A stretch of 64,000 bases of DNA from Ashinkailepas kermadecensis (Eukaryota > Arthropoda > Thecostraca > Neolepadidae), in contig JAOTOM010005101.1 in the NCBI GenBank assembly GCA_034440615.1, forward strand, positions 637,501 through 701,500, given 5' to 3'. The position numbers and the translations under genes are program-made. The notes under the pieces were generated by a model. It saw only the letters and a program-made list of their open reading frames with translations. It was not told the origin of the DNA and ran no database searches. Shown piece after piece: positions 44,865 through 57,828 of this stretch. Numbering within the stretch: position 1 is the stretch's first letter; every line of letters starts with the position of its first letter.

Positions 44865-47300
44865 CCGTTGGGACCACCGAAAATCACATTGAGGGACCCA
44901 AAAGTCGCGCAGGGGTCTCTTAAAATTTATACGGTGCCCAAAATCGCACCGAGGCCCCTGAAGACCACATTGGGGCCTAAAAAATCGCTCAGGGGTACCA
45001 AAAAATACGCTGTGGCCTCCAAGAAATGGAACCGGGGCCACTCAAAATACCGGTGGGGTCCAAAAAAGTTGCGCTGGGGCCCCTAAAAATCACGCTGGGG
45101 CCCGTAAAGTCGTACCAGGGCCCTGAAAGTCGCACTCAGGCCCCACAAAATCTGACCGATGCCCCTGGAAACCACGCTGCGGTTCTCAAAAGGTTGGGCC
45201 GGGCCCTTCAATTCACGCTGAGGGCCCAAGAAGTCTCGCCGATGCTCCTGAAAATGACGCTGGACCCCCAAAGGTCGGACCGGGGCCCCTGCAAACCACG
45301 CTGGGGGTCTGAAACGTTCGCGCCTCGGCTCCTAAATATCACACTGGGGGCCACAAAAGTCATGCCGGTGTCCTTGAAAATCACGATGGACCCATAAGAT
45401 CGGGCCGAGCCCCTGCAAATCACACTGAGCCTGGTGGTCCCAACAAGTCGCGTCGGGCCCCTGAAAATCATCATAGGTGCATCACTGGCCGCACCGAGGC
45501 TGAAAAGTCTCATCGGGACACCACCAAAAAAATGAAGTCCGGGCTACGAAAATGCAATCCGGACATGGGAACCCAGCAATCGCGTCAAAAGCCACCAAGG
45601 CATGTTGGGCCCCCAGAAAATTGTCGAGGCCGTTAAAATTCGTGCTAGGTATCCCAGCAAATTATGCCGAGGCCCAAACAATCGCACTGGGACCTCAAAA
45701 CGTCGCGTCACAGCCCTTCAAAATCGCACTGGGTGGGGGGCAAAGGTCGCGCCGGAGCCCCCAAAATCGCAGCTGGTCCCAACAATCAAGTCTTACCCGG
45801 AATGATACTGCGGTCTAACAAATTGCGTCAAAGACCCAAAGACCCCGTCGGGCCCCGGAAAAGAAACGTGGCGGGGCACCGAAAATAGCTCACTGGGAGC
45901 CCGAAGAATCGTACAGAGACCACAAAAACATCGCACAGGGGGCTTTACAAAAGGCAACTCTACCCCCCTCCCCCCAAGAAAAAAAAACACCGAGACTCGA
46001 TGGAATCGACCCGAGCAACGAACAATTAAGAAGAGGTCCCGAAAAGAAAATTATCCGAAGGGCATTTCTGCTCCGTGTGCCATCGGCTGAAAAAAAACTC
46101 GTTGAGCATACGCTGTGGCGTACCAAAGGGGAAAATACTCCCTCATTCCTGAGAGGGGTGACTCACGAATCGTGCTGGGTCACCAAAAATCGCGTTGAGG
46201 TCCCATAAGTTCGCATCGGAGGTCCCAGAATACGCGTAAAGGGCTTCAAATAGATAAGCATGCCCGAGAAACTCGCACCGGGGCCGGAAAATTTGCACCG
46301 GAACCCGCCAAAATCTCGCTGGGGCCCCAGCTAAGTAAAACGCGCCCCGCGAACTCTCGTTGCGGCCTCCAAATATCGTGCTCAGGGCCCAAAATTTCCG
46401 TCGGTAGCCACAAAAACTTGGGTCGGGGCATCAAACATTACCGTGGGAGTTCCCAAAAATTGGCGTCGAAGGCCCAAATAAGCACAGCGCGGTTCTAAAA
46501 TCGCATCGGAACCCCCAAAGAAATAAGGCTGGAGTCCTATAAAATAAAGAGGGATTAAAAAAATAAACATCCGAGCGAGGAAAATCTCTCTGGAGCCCCA
46601 TACATAGCATCAGATGCCTTCAATAATCGCGTACGGCCCCGACAAAAAACGAATCGGAGCGAAAAAAGTCGCGGCGGGTTACGAAAATATGATGCCGGGG
46701 TCCCGAAATATCAGGCCGGGATTCGAACTTACGAAATTCATCAGACATCTTCAAAAACCACGTCCAGCCCGGAAAACTAGCGTCAGGTCCTCAGAACCAC
46801 GCGCCTGGGATCCAAAAAGTCGCGCCGGGACCCCGAGAACACGCACCGGAGCCCCCTAAGTCGTGCGGGGGACCACACATGTGCGTCAGAAGCTCCAAAC
46901 AAACACAGTGGGACCTTATGAGCACGACGGGAGGACGAAAATGCAGCGGGCCCTCCAAAGCGCGCCGAGTCTCGCGAGAAGCGACATGGCATTATAACAA
47001 GCATTGCAGCCCTAAATAAGCACACCGGGGACATGAGACAGCATGAGGGCATGACAAACAGGCTAGGTCCACAAAAAGCCACATGGTCCTGAAAGAAACA
47101 GGAAACCGGACACTAAATCAACACGTCGGGGTCTTCGAAACCACGCCGGCACCTAAAAAAAATCGGTCGTGCACAAAAGCGCAACAAACCATAAAAAGAG
47201 CCGATATCTAAAAATGTGCCAGACAGCTAACTAAAATGGGCTGGAGCCCCAAAACACATCCGTAGACGAAGAGAAACACAACGGGTCCAAAAAATAACAC
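44865..47300. repeat. 2.4-kb degenerate ~21-bp array with phased A-tracts
   Basis: Units such as AAAATCACGCTGGGGCCC and AAAGTCGTACCAGGGCCC follow each other every 20-21 bp for about 2.4 kb (over 100 units). Each starts with an A-run and ends with a G/C block. Between about 45.08 and 45.45 kb two subtypes alternate strictly: CACGCTG-type and GTCGnnCCG-type, a ~41-bp dimer. Units are highly diverged but the step is kept. No coding capacity. Confidence 0.85.
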
Positions 47301-49215
47301 CGAACCAGGGATTCGGTTCGGTAGCCAATCTGGGAGCATATGTAAGCAAAAAGGTGAGGTGCAACAAGGCTTAGTTAGTTATTTGGGCTTTAGGGCGCTT
47401 CGACCAGAATTGATAATTCGCGCCCAGTGCAGAAAGGCTTAGCGGCTATCCGGAATACTGAATCACCAGAAAATGTTAGGAGAAAACTAATCATCGAATT
47501 GAATCAATCGAGTTTTTTTTTGCCAGCGAACCCCATATTAAACATTCCATCACGTGAAATATGGCGCAAGGCTAACATGTGGCAGCAATTAGCAAAACGT
47601 AGGAGACCTAGCAGAAACCGTATAATCGCATGAAATGTGGCGAATGCGTCGAATGATCAAGGCCGGTGTACACGTGCACGAAGGTTAGCGTGGTGGTGAC
47701 CGGCGTTATGAACTGCAACGCCTGAAAATGCGAACTTTTACAAATTTAAAATATTTGTACAGGTGTAATTTCAGCAGTGTGAGGTAATTTATCAAGGGAT
47801 AACAAAAGAAAAACCTTCGAACAGGGTGGGGGAGATAGGGTTGAAATCCGGTAACTCAGAAAGGATAGTAGTAGATTGGACCCCATCCACAGCACAATTA
47901 GGTTGGTCAATAATTATTGTAATAAAAAAATAATAAAATGTGCCTCTTTGAAAGAATAGCGGTCCAATCCGATACCTTCAAACCAAAAATAGTGGTAGGT
48001 TGGACACCCTCCAAATCCGTTTGCTCCTTCCTCTGACGCAAATCCTGGGTACACCACTGGGGGGAGGATGTTAGGGTTGAGGCGGCGCCGAAAGTTGCTC
48101 CCCCTCCCCCAAAATCCGGTTGGCTAGATCCGGCAGTGTATGGTGCTGCAGACGCCCGGGGGGTATGTGTATGCGTGCATGGGGCGTAGCTGCACATTGT
48201 TTATCGCAAATGTAACTTGCGGTCGTGGGAAAAGGAACGCTGGACCAAGCCAATTCCAAATAAGCAAAAGGTTAAAGAAACATTTTTAGCTATGTATTCA
48301 AATGTGGATATTTGTACTTTAATTATAAATCCGGTGATGATCAGAAAATCCAAAGTCCCGTGAGATTGACGAAAAAGCACAAACTCCATTTTAATTGCGA
48401 TAACTTGAATTGTGCTAAACGTGCATGCAACAGTATGATGTTAACAATCGCGAATTCTTCCCTTCTATTGCAGTCACACCTGGAAAAATTGCGCTCGAGC
48501 TTGTCTTGGTGAGTCGCGCTTAAGCCCTTAGCGAAACGGCACCTAAGCTGCTAGGTGTCATGCTAGCTGAGTTCCCGGACAGACTGGCCTTCTGTCATGT
48601 TCACTGGGCCGAACCTTGACCCGCCGACATCCCAGATTGCCAACATCGGACACTGGCTGCTGACACTTGTCACTCTGCCGTCCGCTCTGACTACTGACTA
48701 CTGACCAGCTATCTCACTCTTGCCACGTCCGAATACTGACACTGGCTTGTCCATCACATCCGAGCTTGACACTCCGCAGCCAGCCGCCAGTTGGAGCTCC
48801 ATGATACCAGTTGGAGCTCCATGACTCCAGCCGCCACTTCCGGTCCCGTTGGAGCTCCATGATAGCCATCTTAGCCCTGGTTCGGTCAGAGCGTTGATCT
48901 GGTTGGCTATATCACTTTCCAATGTGGCCATCCGTAACGCACAGTCACCCTAGCACAGCCAGCAGCTCGGTACATCAGGCAATCTCCTCGGTCGGCAGAT
49001 CACATTGGAAAGCGGAGACCTCCCGACAGCCACGCAGCTGACTGTCGGATGGCTCAATATTACGAACACACACTGCGACTGTCAAATATTTGACTCATCA
49101 GCCCCGCCTCCGTGCGTTACATCAGCTGATTTTGCTCATGTTCCCACTGCCAGTCTTGTGCGTTGATTTATCTGTCATGAATCTGGATAAGGATGCCGAC
49201 TGAAATACCCATTAT
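47301..49215. other. spacer with MITE-like fragments
   Basis: No gene recognised. CCTGGGTACACCACTGGGG near 48050 resembles a MITE end. GTTGGAGCTCCATGA occurs three times in 48790-48865. Confidence 0.4.
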
Positions 49216-49460
49216 CAGTCGCGTAGCCAGGATTTGATCAAGGGGGAACGAGCATCTGAAGAGCCCACACCCTATCTACTTCGCCACCCCTCCCACTTTT
49301 CCGAAACTTCCCGGATTTCGGCCACCTTTGGTCAGTGGCGTAGTCAGGATTTTGTCCAGGGGGCGGGGGAACAACTGCGAACGGCCTCCACCTACCAATT
49401 TTCCACCCGGCCCACCACTTTTCCGAAACTCCTCGTATTTCGGTTAGTTTGTATTGAAAG
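49216..49460. mobile_element. two MITE-end fragments
   Basis: CAGTCGCGTAGCCAGGATTT near 49218 and CAGTGGCGTAGTCAGGATTT at 49333 are two diverged copies, ~115 bp apart, of the CAGTGGCG... hAT MITE end. No opposite end was found before the TA/TG microsatellite. Confidence 0.5.
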
Positions 49461-49463
49461 AGG

Positions 49464-49465
<2 letters not shown>

Positions 49466-49523
<58 letters not shown>

Positions 49524-49594
49524 ATGTGTATGTGTGTGTGTGTGTGTATGTGTGTGTGCATGTGTGTGTGTGTGTGTGTGTGTAGGTATGTGTG

Positions 49595-49652
<58 letters not shown>
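49466..49652. repeat. (TA)n then (TG)n compound microsatellite
   Basis: About 50 bp of TA followed by about 135 bp of TG with few interruptions. The Ile-Tyr, Cys-Val and Thr-His open frames here are artefacts. Confidence 0.98.
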
Positions 49653-49653
<1 letters not shown>

Positions 49654-50085
49654 ACAAATAAGCAAATGTAGTTAAATACCTGGGCAATAATGCACTCCGC
49701 ACTCGCGTGGATAATGCGAGACTAGCAATCAAGGTCCAACAGTCCGGTAAAGAACAGGAAAACAAACCATTTAGCAACGACAAGAACCAACAAAGAAAGC
49801 CTGTTACGAAAAATAAATAAATATTAACACATTTCCAATGAAGGCATGATATTATTAGCTTCAGTAAAAAAATAACACCATTACTCATCTCCATGAACAG
49901 AATTGCTTCTTTCTCTTATCGGCCACGTTCAGACATAGTTTAATACGGAATGAATTCATGAGGGTGAAGCCCACATTGTTGAGGATTTTCAACACCTTCA
50001 GACTACCTTAAAATGAGGCGTGAATACTAGTGCGGAAAATATGTGCAAGATTTTGGGACAGGGCATTTTGCACTAGCAACACCAG
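49653..50085. other. spacer, nothing recognised
   Basis: About 430 bp of AT-leaning sequence, no gene or repeat. Confidence 0.4.
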
Positions 50086-50089
50086 CTAA

Positions 50090-50650
50090 GCCCAACGCAC
50101 TGCATCTTGTAACTTTTTTTTTCTTTTTGCTTAACAAGTGTCACCCCGGTCCAAGGCGAAGGAACTGCTACCGCTGGAGCGGCCGTCATCACAGCTATCG
50201 CTGGGCTGTCTGTTTCGTCGTCGCTGGAGCGACCGTAGTTGGGATGGTCGTGGACACAGGGGCGGCTGCCCACCGCTGAGGTGGCGGTGGCTGACGCCCC
50301 CAGTCCTCGGCAATACTTATGGCTCTCAAGGATCAGGCTTTTATCTTTGAGGCTGTTTCTTCTGTCCAGTATTCCTCGCACCCATCGCCAGTTCTCAACG
50401 ACTCCCTTAGCTCTCAGGGGGCTCCAGTCCATCAGGTGTCCATCCCAAAGCTCAGGAGCATCCCAGTTCAGCCCTCTTTGGCTCTCAGGGGACCAATTCA
50501 TCTGTCAGAAGCCCTCTCCATCTTGCATGGGCCATTCCCAGTCCTCGACAAACTTGTGTAGCTTTCAGGGGAATCATGTGGCTCCAAGACAGGTCTCACA
50601 ATTTATGGCAGACATCGCCGGCTCTCGGTTTGCTTCTTAGTTTTCTCCGG
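50090..50650 (-). repeat. inverted copy of the 27.2-28.26 kb dispersed repeat
   Basis: 50090-50310 is the reverse complement, at roughly 90% identity, of 28020-28240 (shared CAACTACGGTCGCTCCAGCG, CAGCCCAGCGATAGCTGTGA, CCTTGGACCGGGGTGACAC). Beyond it, 50310-50650 is the same ~21-bp array in reverse (GGCTCTCAGGGGACC, CCAGTATTCCTCGCACCC). Both end block and array are therefore shared. Confidence 0.85.
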
Positions 50651-51375
50651 AGCAAGAAAACATCGCAGTTTCATAGCATGCTTATATAAATCCGAACACC
50701 TGACCGTGATTGTGTGACGCCGCCAAGAACTGTGAGTGTTTTAATCAGCCGAAAATCACCTTATCAAGTTTTGGATAACTCAACGGTGCTGACGCGTGTA
50801 ATGTGTGGGGGCAAGCCACATTATCTGAGAGAACCTTCTGAAGCGTGGAACAAGATTCATAATTAAACTCAGTTCCCGGTCCTGTCGTCGAAATTTGATC
50901 ATCAGTGCAAGCATCAGGTAAATCAGCAAAAATACGGAATTATCGCCATGTCCACCAGCCGCCGAACAACCACCAGTCGTAAACGCGCAGGAACATCAAT
51001 ATTTTCGCCGCCAATCAATCTTTTCGCACCTCTCCACCCCGCCAACCCCTTCCCCTAGAACAGCCGCCGCAGATGTCTGCGCGCCCGAAGGTCCGGACCG
51101 AACCCGGCCAGCCGAGCCCGGCCGCGGCCGGCGCTAATGTCAACATTGTCGAGCCGTCCCCAGGCCTGGTTCGCCCCGCCGAATCTGTCCTGGTCGGACG
51201 CCGACGACGGCTGAGGAGGCGAGGATGCCGGGGTGGACAACAGGTGAGGAGAAGAGGCTTGCAACGTGGAATAATATAATCCCAAAGGAGTGCTGCTCTG
51301 CTGACCACTCCCGGCACTGGGGAAGCCCCACGTCGTGTAGAGTGCAGCCCAACTTGTTCAGACCGCTCTTCGTCC

Positions 51376-53071
51376 ATGGAACCAGTGGTAGTACCGGAGA
51401 CAGTCGGCCAAGAAATCCGCGCCGGACGTCGTATTCAGCAGCGGCGACATCGCATGAACCGGGTCACGGATCAACAGTGTTTCCGCGACAGGCCCCATTC
51501 TTCCAACGTCATTCTGGCTAGCCTCACAATCGGTCGGACTCGGCATACGCTGCGTGCTGCCATCTGCACTGAGCCGGTGCGCACCCTGGCGATTGAACAT
51601 GCCAACGTCCAGTCATTAGTGCCGAAGATGAACTGTGTTTTTCGCACTCTGCAAGAACATAAACTAGACCTGATGTGCCAAAGCGTGGCTGTCTTCCGAA
51701 GTGTCCGACAGAATCCTAGTGTTCCCAGGCTATAGACTAGTGCGTCGTGACCGTCCGGCCCAGCCAGGCCGCGGCCGTCCAGCTGCCACAGCCCGAGGCG
51801 GTGGCGTCGCCATCCTATGTAAGGAAAACTTCAATGTGAAGACGCTGACCATCTCAAGTACCGGTTCGTCCTGCGAGACGCTGTGGGTGTCTGTGAGTGG
51901 CGGGGAACGTCGTACTGTCACTGTGGGCGTGGTTTACCGTCCGCCATCGGAGCCCGTATCTGACGGCCTGGACGAGCTACACGACCAGCTGCGTGCCGCC
52001 GTCAGTCTCGGCAAGCCAACCTTTTGCCTGGGCGATATGAGTATAAATCTTCTTCGTTCCGACTTCCCTAGTGTTCGTCGCTACGGACAGGTGCTGCAGG
52101 ATCTCGGCCTCTTTCAGCTTGTCCGGCAGCCGACCCATCTGAGGCCGACGGCGACACTGCTTGACGATAGCATCACCAATGTCCCGGATCTTGAGTCGGC
52201 CATTCAGCTGCCGCCCGTACCGATTGCTAACCATCAAACACTCATTGTGCGCGTGCCCTTCCGCGGGCTGCGGTGTCGCCAGGCGTCCTTCACCTATCGC
52301 TCCTGGCCAGTGGCGCAACCAGGATTTCAGTTCGGGGGGCAGGGTTGGAGAGCGGGCCCCCTCGCAAGCGGGCCAGCCTCATGTTTTTAAAAAGTCTGCG
52401 GAAAACATGCACTTACCTTTGAGCGGGCCCCTATGTTTGTAAAACTTCGCAGAAATAAAAGCACTTTTCCTTTACGTGCCCCTTCCTCCTAGAGAAATAA
52501 TATGATATATGTATACATGCAACACCGAACAGACCTTTAACACCGAATCCTCATTCTGACTTAAGCCCTCATTCTGAATTAATTCCTCCTTCTGACAGGC
52601 CGCCAGTACACCGCAAAACACAGCTAATAACATCGTGCAGCGCAGCTGCAGATGCTTTGTGCGTTGTTCGGATGCCTGATAACTACGATCCCCTGGTTCT
52701 AAGCGGGCTATTGGTTCAATGCGGGCCCCTGAACCAAAATGGGCCCCGGTTCGAGGCGGGCCCTGGCTAAAACGGGCCCCCAGATTTTCAGTTGGTTCAA
52801 AGGGCCCCTGATTCGAGCCACAGATCTGCTTCGCGGGCCCCTAGCCAGGGCTCTGAGTAGGGTGGCCCACTCCGAGCCAGGGGCCCGCTTCGCGGGCCCC
52901 AAAAAAAATTCGGGGGGGACATGGCCCCTTGCCCCCCCCTGGTTGCGCTACTGCTCCTGGCGCAAGATTAACTGGGACGCCTTGTGCCTTCATTTCTTGC
53001 AGGCGGACTGGAGCGGTATGTACCGGGCAGCGGGGGTGGACGCGAAACTAAAGGAGTTTATGCACTTGTAG
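51376..53071 (+). pseudogene. fourth LINE endonuclease, split by a MITE
   Basis: The APE-type endonuclease begins AIEHANVQSLVPKMNCVFRT near 51585. After a frame change it continues from 51701: RGGGVAILCKENF, ETLWVSVSGGERRTVTVGVV, YRPPSE and CLGDMSINLL (where GDFN is normal), then DDSITN and ANHQTLIV (SDH normal, first residue changed). At 52300 a MITE interrupts the frame, which resumes at 52962 with KINWDALCLHFLQADW. Confidence 0.88.
52308..52953. mobile_element. hAT-type MITE, 646 bp, inside the LINE endonuclease
   Basis: The ends CAGTGGCGCAACCAGG and CCTGGTTGCGCTACTG are inverted repeats with one mismatch. The flanking duplication CTCCTGGC (52300-52307 and 52954-52961) is perfect and 8 bp long. 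The interior is rich in GCGGGCCCC words and non-coding. Confidence 0.95.
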
Positions 53072-53074
53072 CAG

Positions 53075-55045
53075 GTGGCGGTGAACGTGCATTGTCCGCT
53101 CAAGACCGTCCACTCCCGCCGGGCATGGTGTTCATGGGTAGGTGATAGTCCGGACCTGCTGCAGCTCATTCGTGACCGCGACCAGGCTTTCCACTCTTGG
53201 TGGAACTATCGCACCGAATATGACTTGGTAGCTTATCGGAGGCTGCGAAACCGTGTGAAATATGTGTTCGCGAAAGCCAGGCGTGAGTTTGTGTGTGCGC
53301 AAATTCTGACATACCGTGCCAATTTCTGGCGCTATATCCGGGACTTTGCGCTCCGACCGGCCGGGAAGGGGAGGGGGCCGCGAGGGGCCTGGCAGCGACG
53401 GTGGTAGACGAATTTAATCGTCACTTTGCCTCCGTTCGCCCACGCATTGCCGGTGATCTCGAGGCTGGCAGCCGCGGCGTTCCCCTCATCCCTCCGCGAC
53501 CACCTTGTGTGACTACCACCGGCCTCCGGCTACATTCCGTGACCCTGCCCGAACTATTTAAAGCCATACGTGACACGTCTTCGTTGAGAGCGGTTGGCGT
53601 CGATGGCGTACCACTACACGCTCTCCGCAAATGTTTTCCGGTTCTCGGGCCTCACCTACTTCACCTCATTAATACTTTTGTCGTCTCCTGCGTGTTCCCT
53701 GCCTCGGTTGTTCCATTTCACAAATCTGGGCCTCGCGATGCCGCCAGTAACTTTCGTCCAATCTCTATTTTTCCAGTCTTATCCCAGTTATGTGAGAACA
53801 AGTAGTCTGTACCCAGCTGTCCTCGTATCTAGTCACTAATCACATTCTGTCCTCCTCCCAGTATGCCTACAGGTCATGCCATTCGACGGAGGACGCCCTG
53901 GCCAACGCTATTGAGTTGATCACACGTCGTGTCGACACTGGTCACATCGCTTCGGTCATCTCCATCGACCTGAGCAAAGCATTCGACAGTGTCGACCATG
54001 GTATCCTCCTGCGGAAGCTGCAGCGGAACGGCGTCGACCCGATGTGGTTTCATAGCTACCTTACTGACCGGCGGCAGGTGGTAAGGGGAGCTCTTTATCC
54101 CTTCCGCTATCCCATGGTGTCCCTCAGGGATCCCTGGTCGGCCCCTTGCTCTTTAGCATCTTCATAAATGACCTGCCAGCGTACCTTCCATACGGACGTC
54201 TAGTATCATATGCCGACGACACTCAGCTGCCAGACTTTGCACATCCTGATGACTTACCCGTTCTTAAATCCCGGCAGGAGAACACCATCCTTGCTATTCA
54301 GTCCTACTTCACATCCAACTCCTTGAAGATTAACCTCACTAAAACTACCCTACTCCTAATCGGCACGACCCAATCCCTAAAAAACCACATCCTACCAACT
54401 CAACATTCGCAGTCACGTCCTAACCCCCTCGCCATTCGTGAAGATGCTGGGAGTCATCATTGACCGCAATCTATCCTGGGAGGAGGACATATTCCGCGTT
54501 GTCAAAAAGTGCAACATCGGATCTTGTTCTGTCTCCACAATATCCGTCACCATCTCACACCCAAAGCACGCAAACTTCTAATTCAGTCACACGTCTTTCC
54601 ACACATCCTATGCTGCCTCACCGTCTGGGGCGAGGCTGCCCAATGTCACCTCGGAAGAGTGCAGAAGGCGACCAATTTCGGGGCTATGATCGTCGCAGGG
54701 GCTCGCCGTCGTGATCATGTCTCGCCGATAGTGGCAATGCTGGGCTGGCGTAGTGTCCGTGACCTCGTCACCCACCGCGACAACATCGCCGTGTTTAGAG
54801 CCCTGAATGATTCGCGAGCCCCTGAGGCGATCCGTTCTCTGTTCAGCCGCCGGTTGGATGTCTCCCGGCGCTTCACCCGTGTGACGGTGGCTGGGGCACT
54901 GGAGCCACCGCCTTTCCGCCTCACCATGTCACGTAGAGTCTTCTCCTTCCGGGCAGCCTCGGCCTGGAACCTATTGCCGCCGGCCACTTCCGCTTCTCGG
55001 ACACGGGGCCAGTTCGTCGCGATGCTTAACAACGACGTCTTTTAA
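53075..55045 (+). pseudogene. fourth LINE reverse transcriptase and C-terminal domain
   Basis: 53075-53407 is the linker before the RT. Then follow VGVDGVPLHALRKCF and NFRPISIFPVLSQLCE (53580-53805), SIDLSKAFDSVDHGILL (motif A, Asp kept, 53960-54010), the motif B region with a frameshift near 54130, and VSYADDTQL (motif C, 54205-54235). The C-terminal part (54509-55045) ends in AASAWNLLPPATSASRTRG and a stop. Several frameshifts make it inactive, though the catalytic residues I can see are kept. Confidence 0.9.
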
Positions 55046-55200
55046 ATTGGCTGCACCTGTTCGATTTTCCCTGTATACTGTTGTTTTATTGCTTCCATTT
55101 TTGCTTATGTTTGTGAAATGTATCTGACTGTAATGTGACTCAAACCAAATATTAATCCATTTTATGGAATCGGTTTGTTGAACTCGCAAATAAAGTTTTC

Positions 55201-56490
55201 GCAATTACTGTCCGCTCCGCTCTAGCTCTCGGGGGACCTTTCCAGTCCTCAGCAGCCTTTCAGGATAGCAAGGGCATTCTAGCTATATAACTGGCTATCA
55301 GTATTCCTCACAACCATCGTTAGCCCTTAAGGACTAGCCCTCTTTAGATCTCGGGGGTTCCTGTTCGTCTAATAGGGACCCGTGACCAGTTCAAACCTCT
55401 TGAGCATCCCAGTACAGTCCTCTTTATCGCTCAGTGACCATTTTTAACCGTCAGGGGTCCTCTCCAGCTGTTAGGGGCCCTTCCCAGTCCTGACAGTCTT
55501 TCTAGCGTCCAGGGCTTTCTAGCTCTGACGCTGACTCTCAGTATTCCACACAACCATAGTTGGCCTTAGGGACTCTCCTTAGCTCCCAGGGTTTTCTGCT
55601 AGCTCTCAAGGAACCTATCAAGCTGCTCAGGTGTCCTTCCTGGTTATCGGCAGCTCTTGCGGTTTGAATAACATTCTAGTTCTGAAGTTGGCCCTCGGTA
55701 TTATTCATATCAATCGCCGGTCAATAGTGATTTTTTAGTCTCTCAGGGACCTTGTTCTTCCATTAGGGCCGCTCTCAACCTCCTTGAGAATCCTAGTCCA
55801 GTCCTCTCTGATTCTCACGAGATCCACTTCATCCCTCAGAGCCCTCTCCTGCTTTTATGGGCCCATCACAGTCCTCAATAGTGCTGTCTAGCTTTCATCT
55901 CGGGAGCGTTTCAGATCTGCGATGAGCCGTCACTGGTGCTTTTTAGCTCTCAGTAGTCCTGTTCATCCCTCACAGGCCCTTTCAAACCCAAAGAGCATCC
56001 CAGCCCCTCTGACCCTCAGGCACCCTGATTATTCCTCAGCTGCCAGGTGCCCATTCCAACTGAGACTGCTCTTTCCATCTGGCATGGGCATTCCAGCTCT
56101 CTTGTCTACACGGCCCTTACCAGCACTCATGGTGAACGTCTTCAGTTTCCAAGGGAATTTTCCACACAAACTGCTAGATGCGTTTGCATGCTTCCTGGGT
56201 TATATTTATGCCCCTCAGGGTGATATTCCGGAGGGCCCCATCGGACCGGCCAGTGGGTGGGTGACCTTTCACCCCTTGGAAACGCCACTGCTTTTTAATA
56301 GCCTGGGGCCCCGCCATGGGTCTCTTTATCGCCCGGAGGCCCCCTGTCAGCTCTTGGACTCTTTCCATCAGTGTGAGCCAAAGGCGACCCAGTGGCTCTG
56401 CACGTCCGACCCGGGGCCCCAATCGTCGGCTCTCTTTGCCGGCTCAGGGCACTCTCCAGCCAGGCGGTGTCCCTTCTCTTCTTCAAAAGT
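55201..56490 (-). repeat. ~21-bp repeat family, reverse orientation
   Basis: Units such as TAGCTCTCAGGGGACCTTTC and CCAGTCCTCAGCAGCC follow at a ~20-22 bp step, the complement of the 27.2-kb array. The marker CAGTATTCC(T/A)CACAACCAT occurs at 55290 and 55533. It starts right after the LINE 3' end. Confidence 0.75.
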
Positions 56491-56559
56491 TTGGGCCTCT
56501 ATCACGCAAGGGGTGCATATATAAATAAATAGCTCGATAAATCAATATATATCAAAATA

Positions 56560-56771
<212 letters not shown>

Positions 56772-56779
56772 TGTGTGTG

Positions 56780-57828
56780 TGTATGTGAAACCGTTCGCTA
56801 TCTAGGAATGAGGTTTGTATGATTTTCGACTGCTTATCATCTAGTCGTGGGCCTATCGATTAACCTCGAAGTGGTTTGTGTGGAAATTTGCCCCAGGATG
56901 CTGCACCTACGTTCATTGCCAGCTGCCGGCACTCTACTGCGCCACGCCGAGGGCAGCTTAGCCAGTGGATTTAAGTAGGGGACCACAAGAGCGTCATTAG
57001 CGCCCATTCTGTAACATCGTTTTTCTTACAATTAGCGAGGCGCGTCCGGCCGTGCAGGAGGCTGACCGCTCTCACGGCGCCCATTGGCATTCCGATCGCG
57101 ACCTATGACGCAATTTGACCCGGGTCAACGCCATCCGCGCAAAAACGGCCCGCCCGGCCGTGCGCAATATGCGTAAACCCCAATTCGAGGGTCGTCGCCG
57201 TTTTTGTTCCTGGACACTCGGGCCAAGCAAGTCAGCCACGCATGTCCCGAGACGCCCGAAACGTAATTGGGCTTGCACACAAACGGCAAGTGAGGAGCCA
57301 CTGCGGACCACTCATCTCTTCTAGATAGGCGTGGTCTGCGATGTAATTACCTGGTACCGACTTGAGGAGAAATGTGGGCGACGGCCCCGCCCGGGCCATG
57401 GTCGGTGTGCAAGAAAACGCGGCGCGTTCACTTCGCAAGTTGTAAAATCTCCAGAACATATTCACAATGAGCATGAAAGAACACCGGACATTGCCCACCA
57501 AATCACGCGAAGTATTCTTCAGAAATAAGGCGAGAACCGAAATGGGGAATGAGCCGAATTGGAACGGAATTTTACCGAAACTTACCGATGGGAATAATGT
57601 TAGCAAAAACATAATCAGTAGACAACAAACTGCTTAATTCTTGCAAGAGTATGCGAAATGTGGCTCACTATGAGACTGAGTCCTGGACGGATCAAGGAAT
57701 TTTGATGTGGGAGCACTAGCTTCGACGGGGGCCATTTCTTTCGAGGGGTGCCACTGATTTGAGGAAGATTGCCAAAGCCAGGTGGTGGGTGTAGGGTAGT
57801 GCATTTGAACTTTCTGCAGCGTTTCCAA
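56780..57828. other. spacer, no gene recognised
   Basis: A GC-rich patch (57040-57330) has ORFs of about 70-80 codons on both strands, without a domain or splice context. The rest is featureless. Confidence 0.35.

Larger units (their letters stand above)
50690..55200 (+). mobile_element. fourth LINE (CR1/Jockey-like, no RNase H), interrupted by a MITE
   Basis: The order is a likely 5' UTR and ORF1 remnant, an endonuclease (51570-52299 and 52962 on), the RT (53500-54460), a C-terminal domain ending at 55045, and a short 3' UTR with AATAAA near 55188. No RNase H is present. The closing block FSFRAASAWNLLPPATSA is common to CR1/L2/Jockey-type LINEs. Frames are broken at several points. Confidence 0.88.

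Noticed and set aside
49444..49894. His-Thr repeat ORFs near 49.5 kb and Ile-Tyr ORFs at 32.6, 36.1 and 56.6 kb
   Set aside because: Translations of TG/TA microsatellites.
57072..57324. ORFs of 70-80 codons on both strands in a GC-rich patch
   Set aside because: No domain, splice site or strand preference; GC-rich DNA has few stops.
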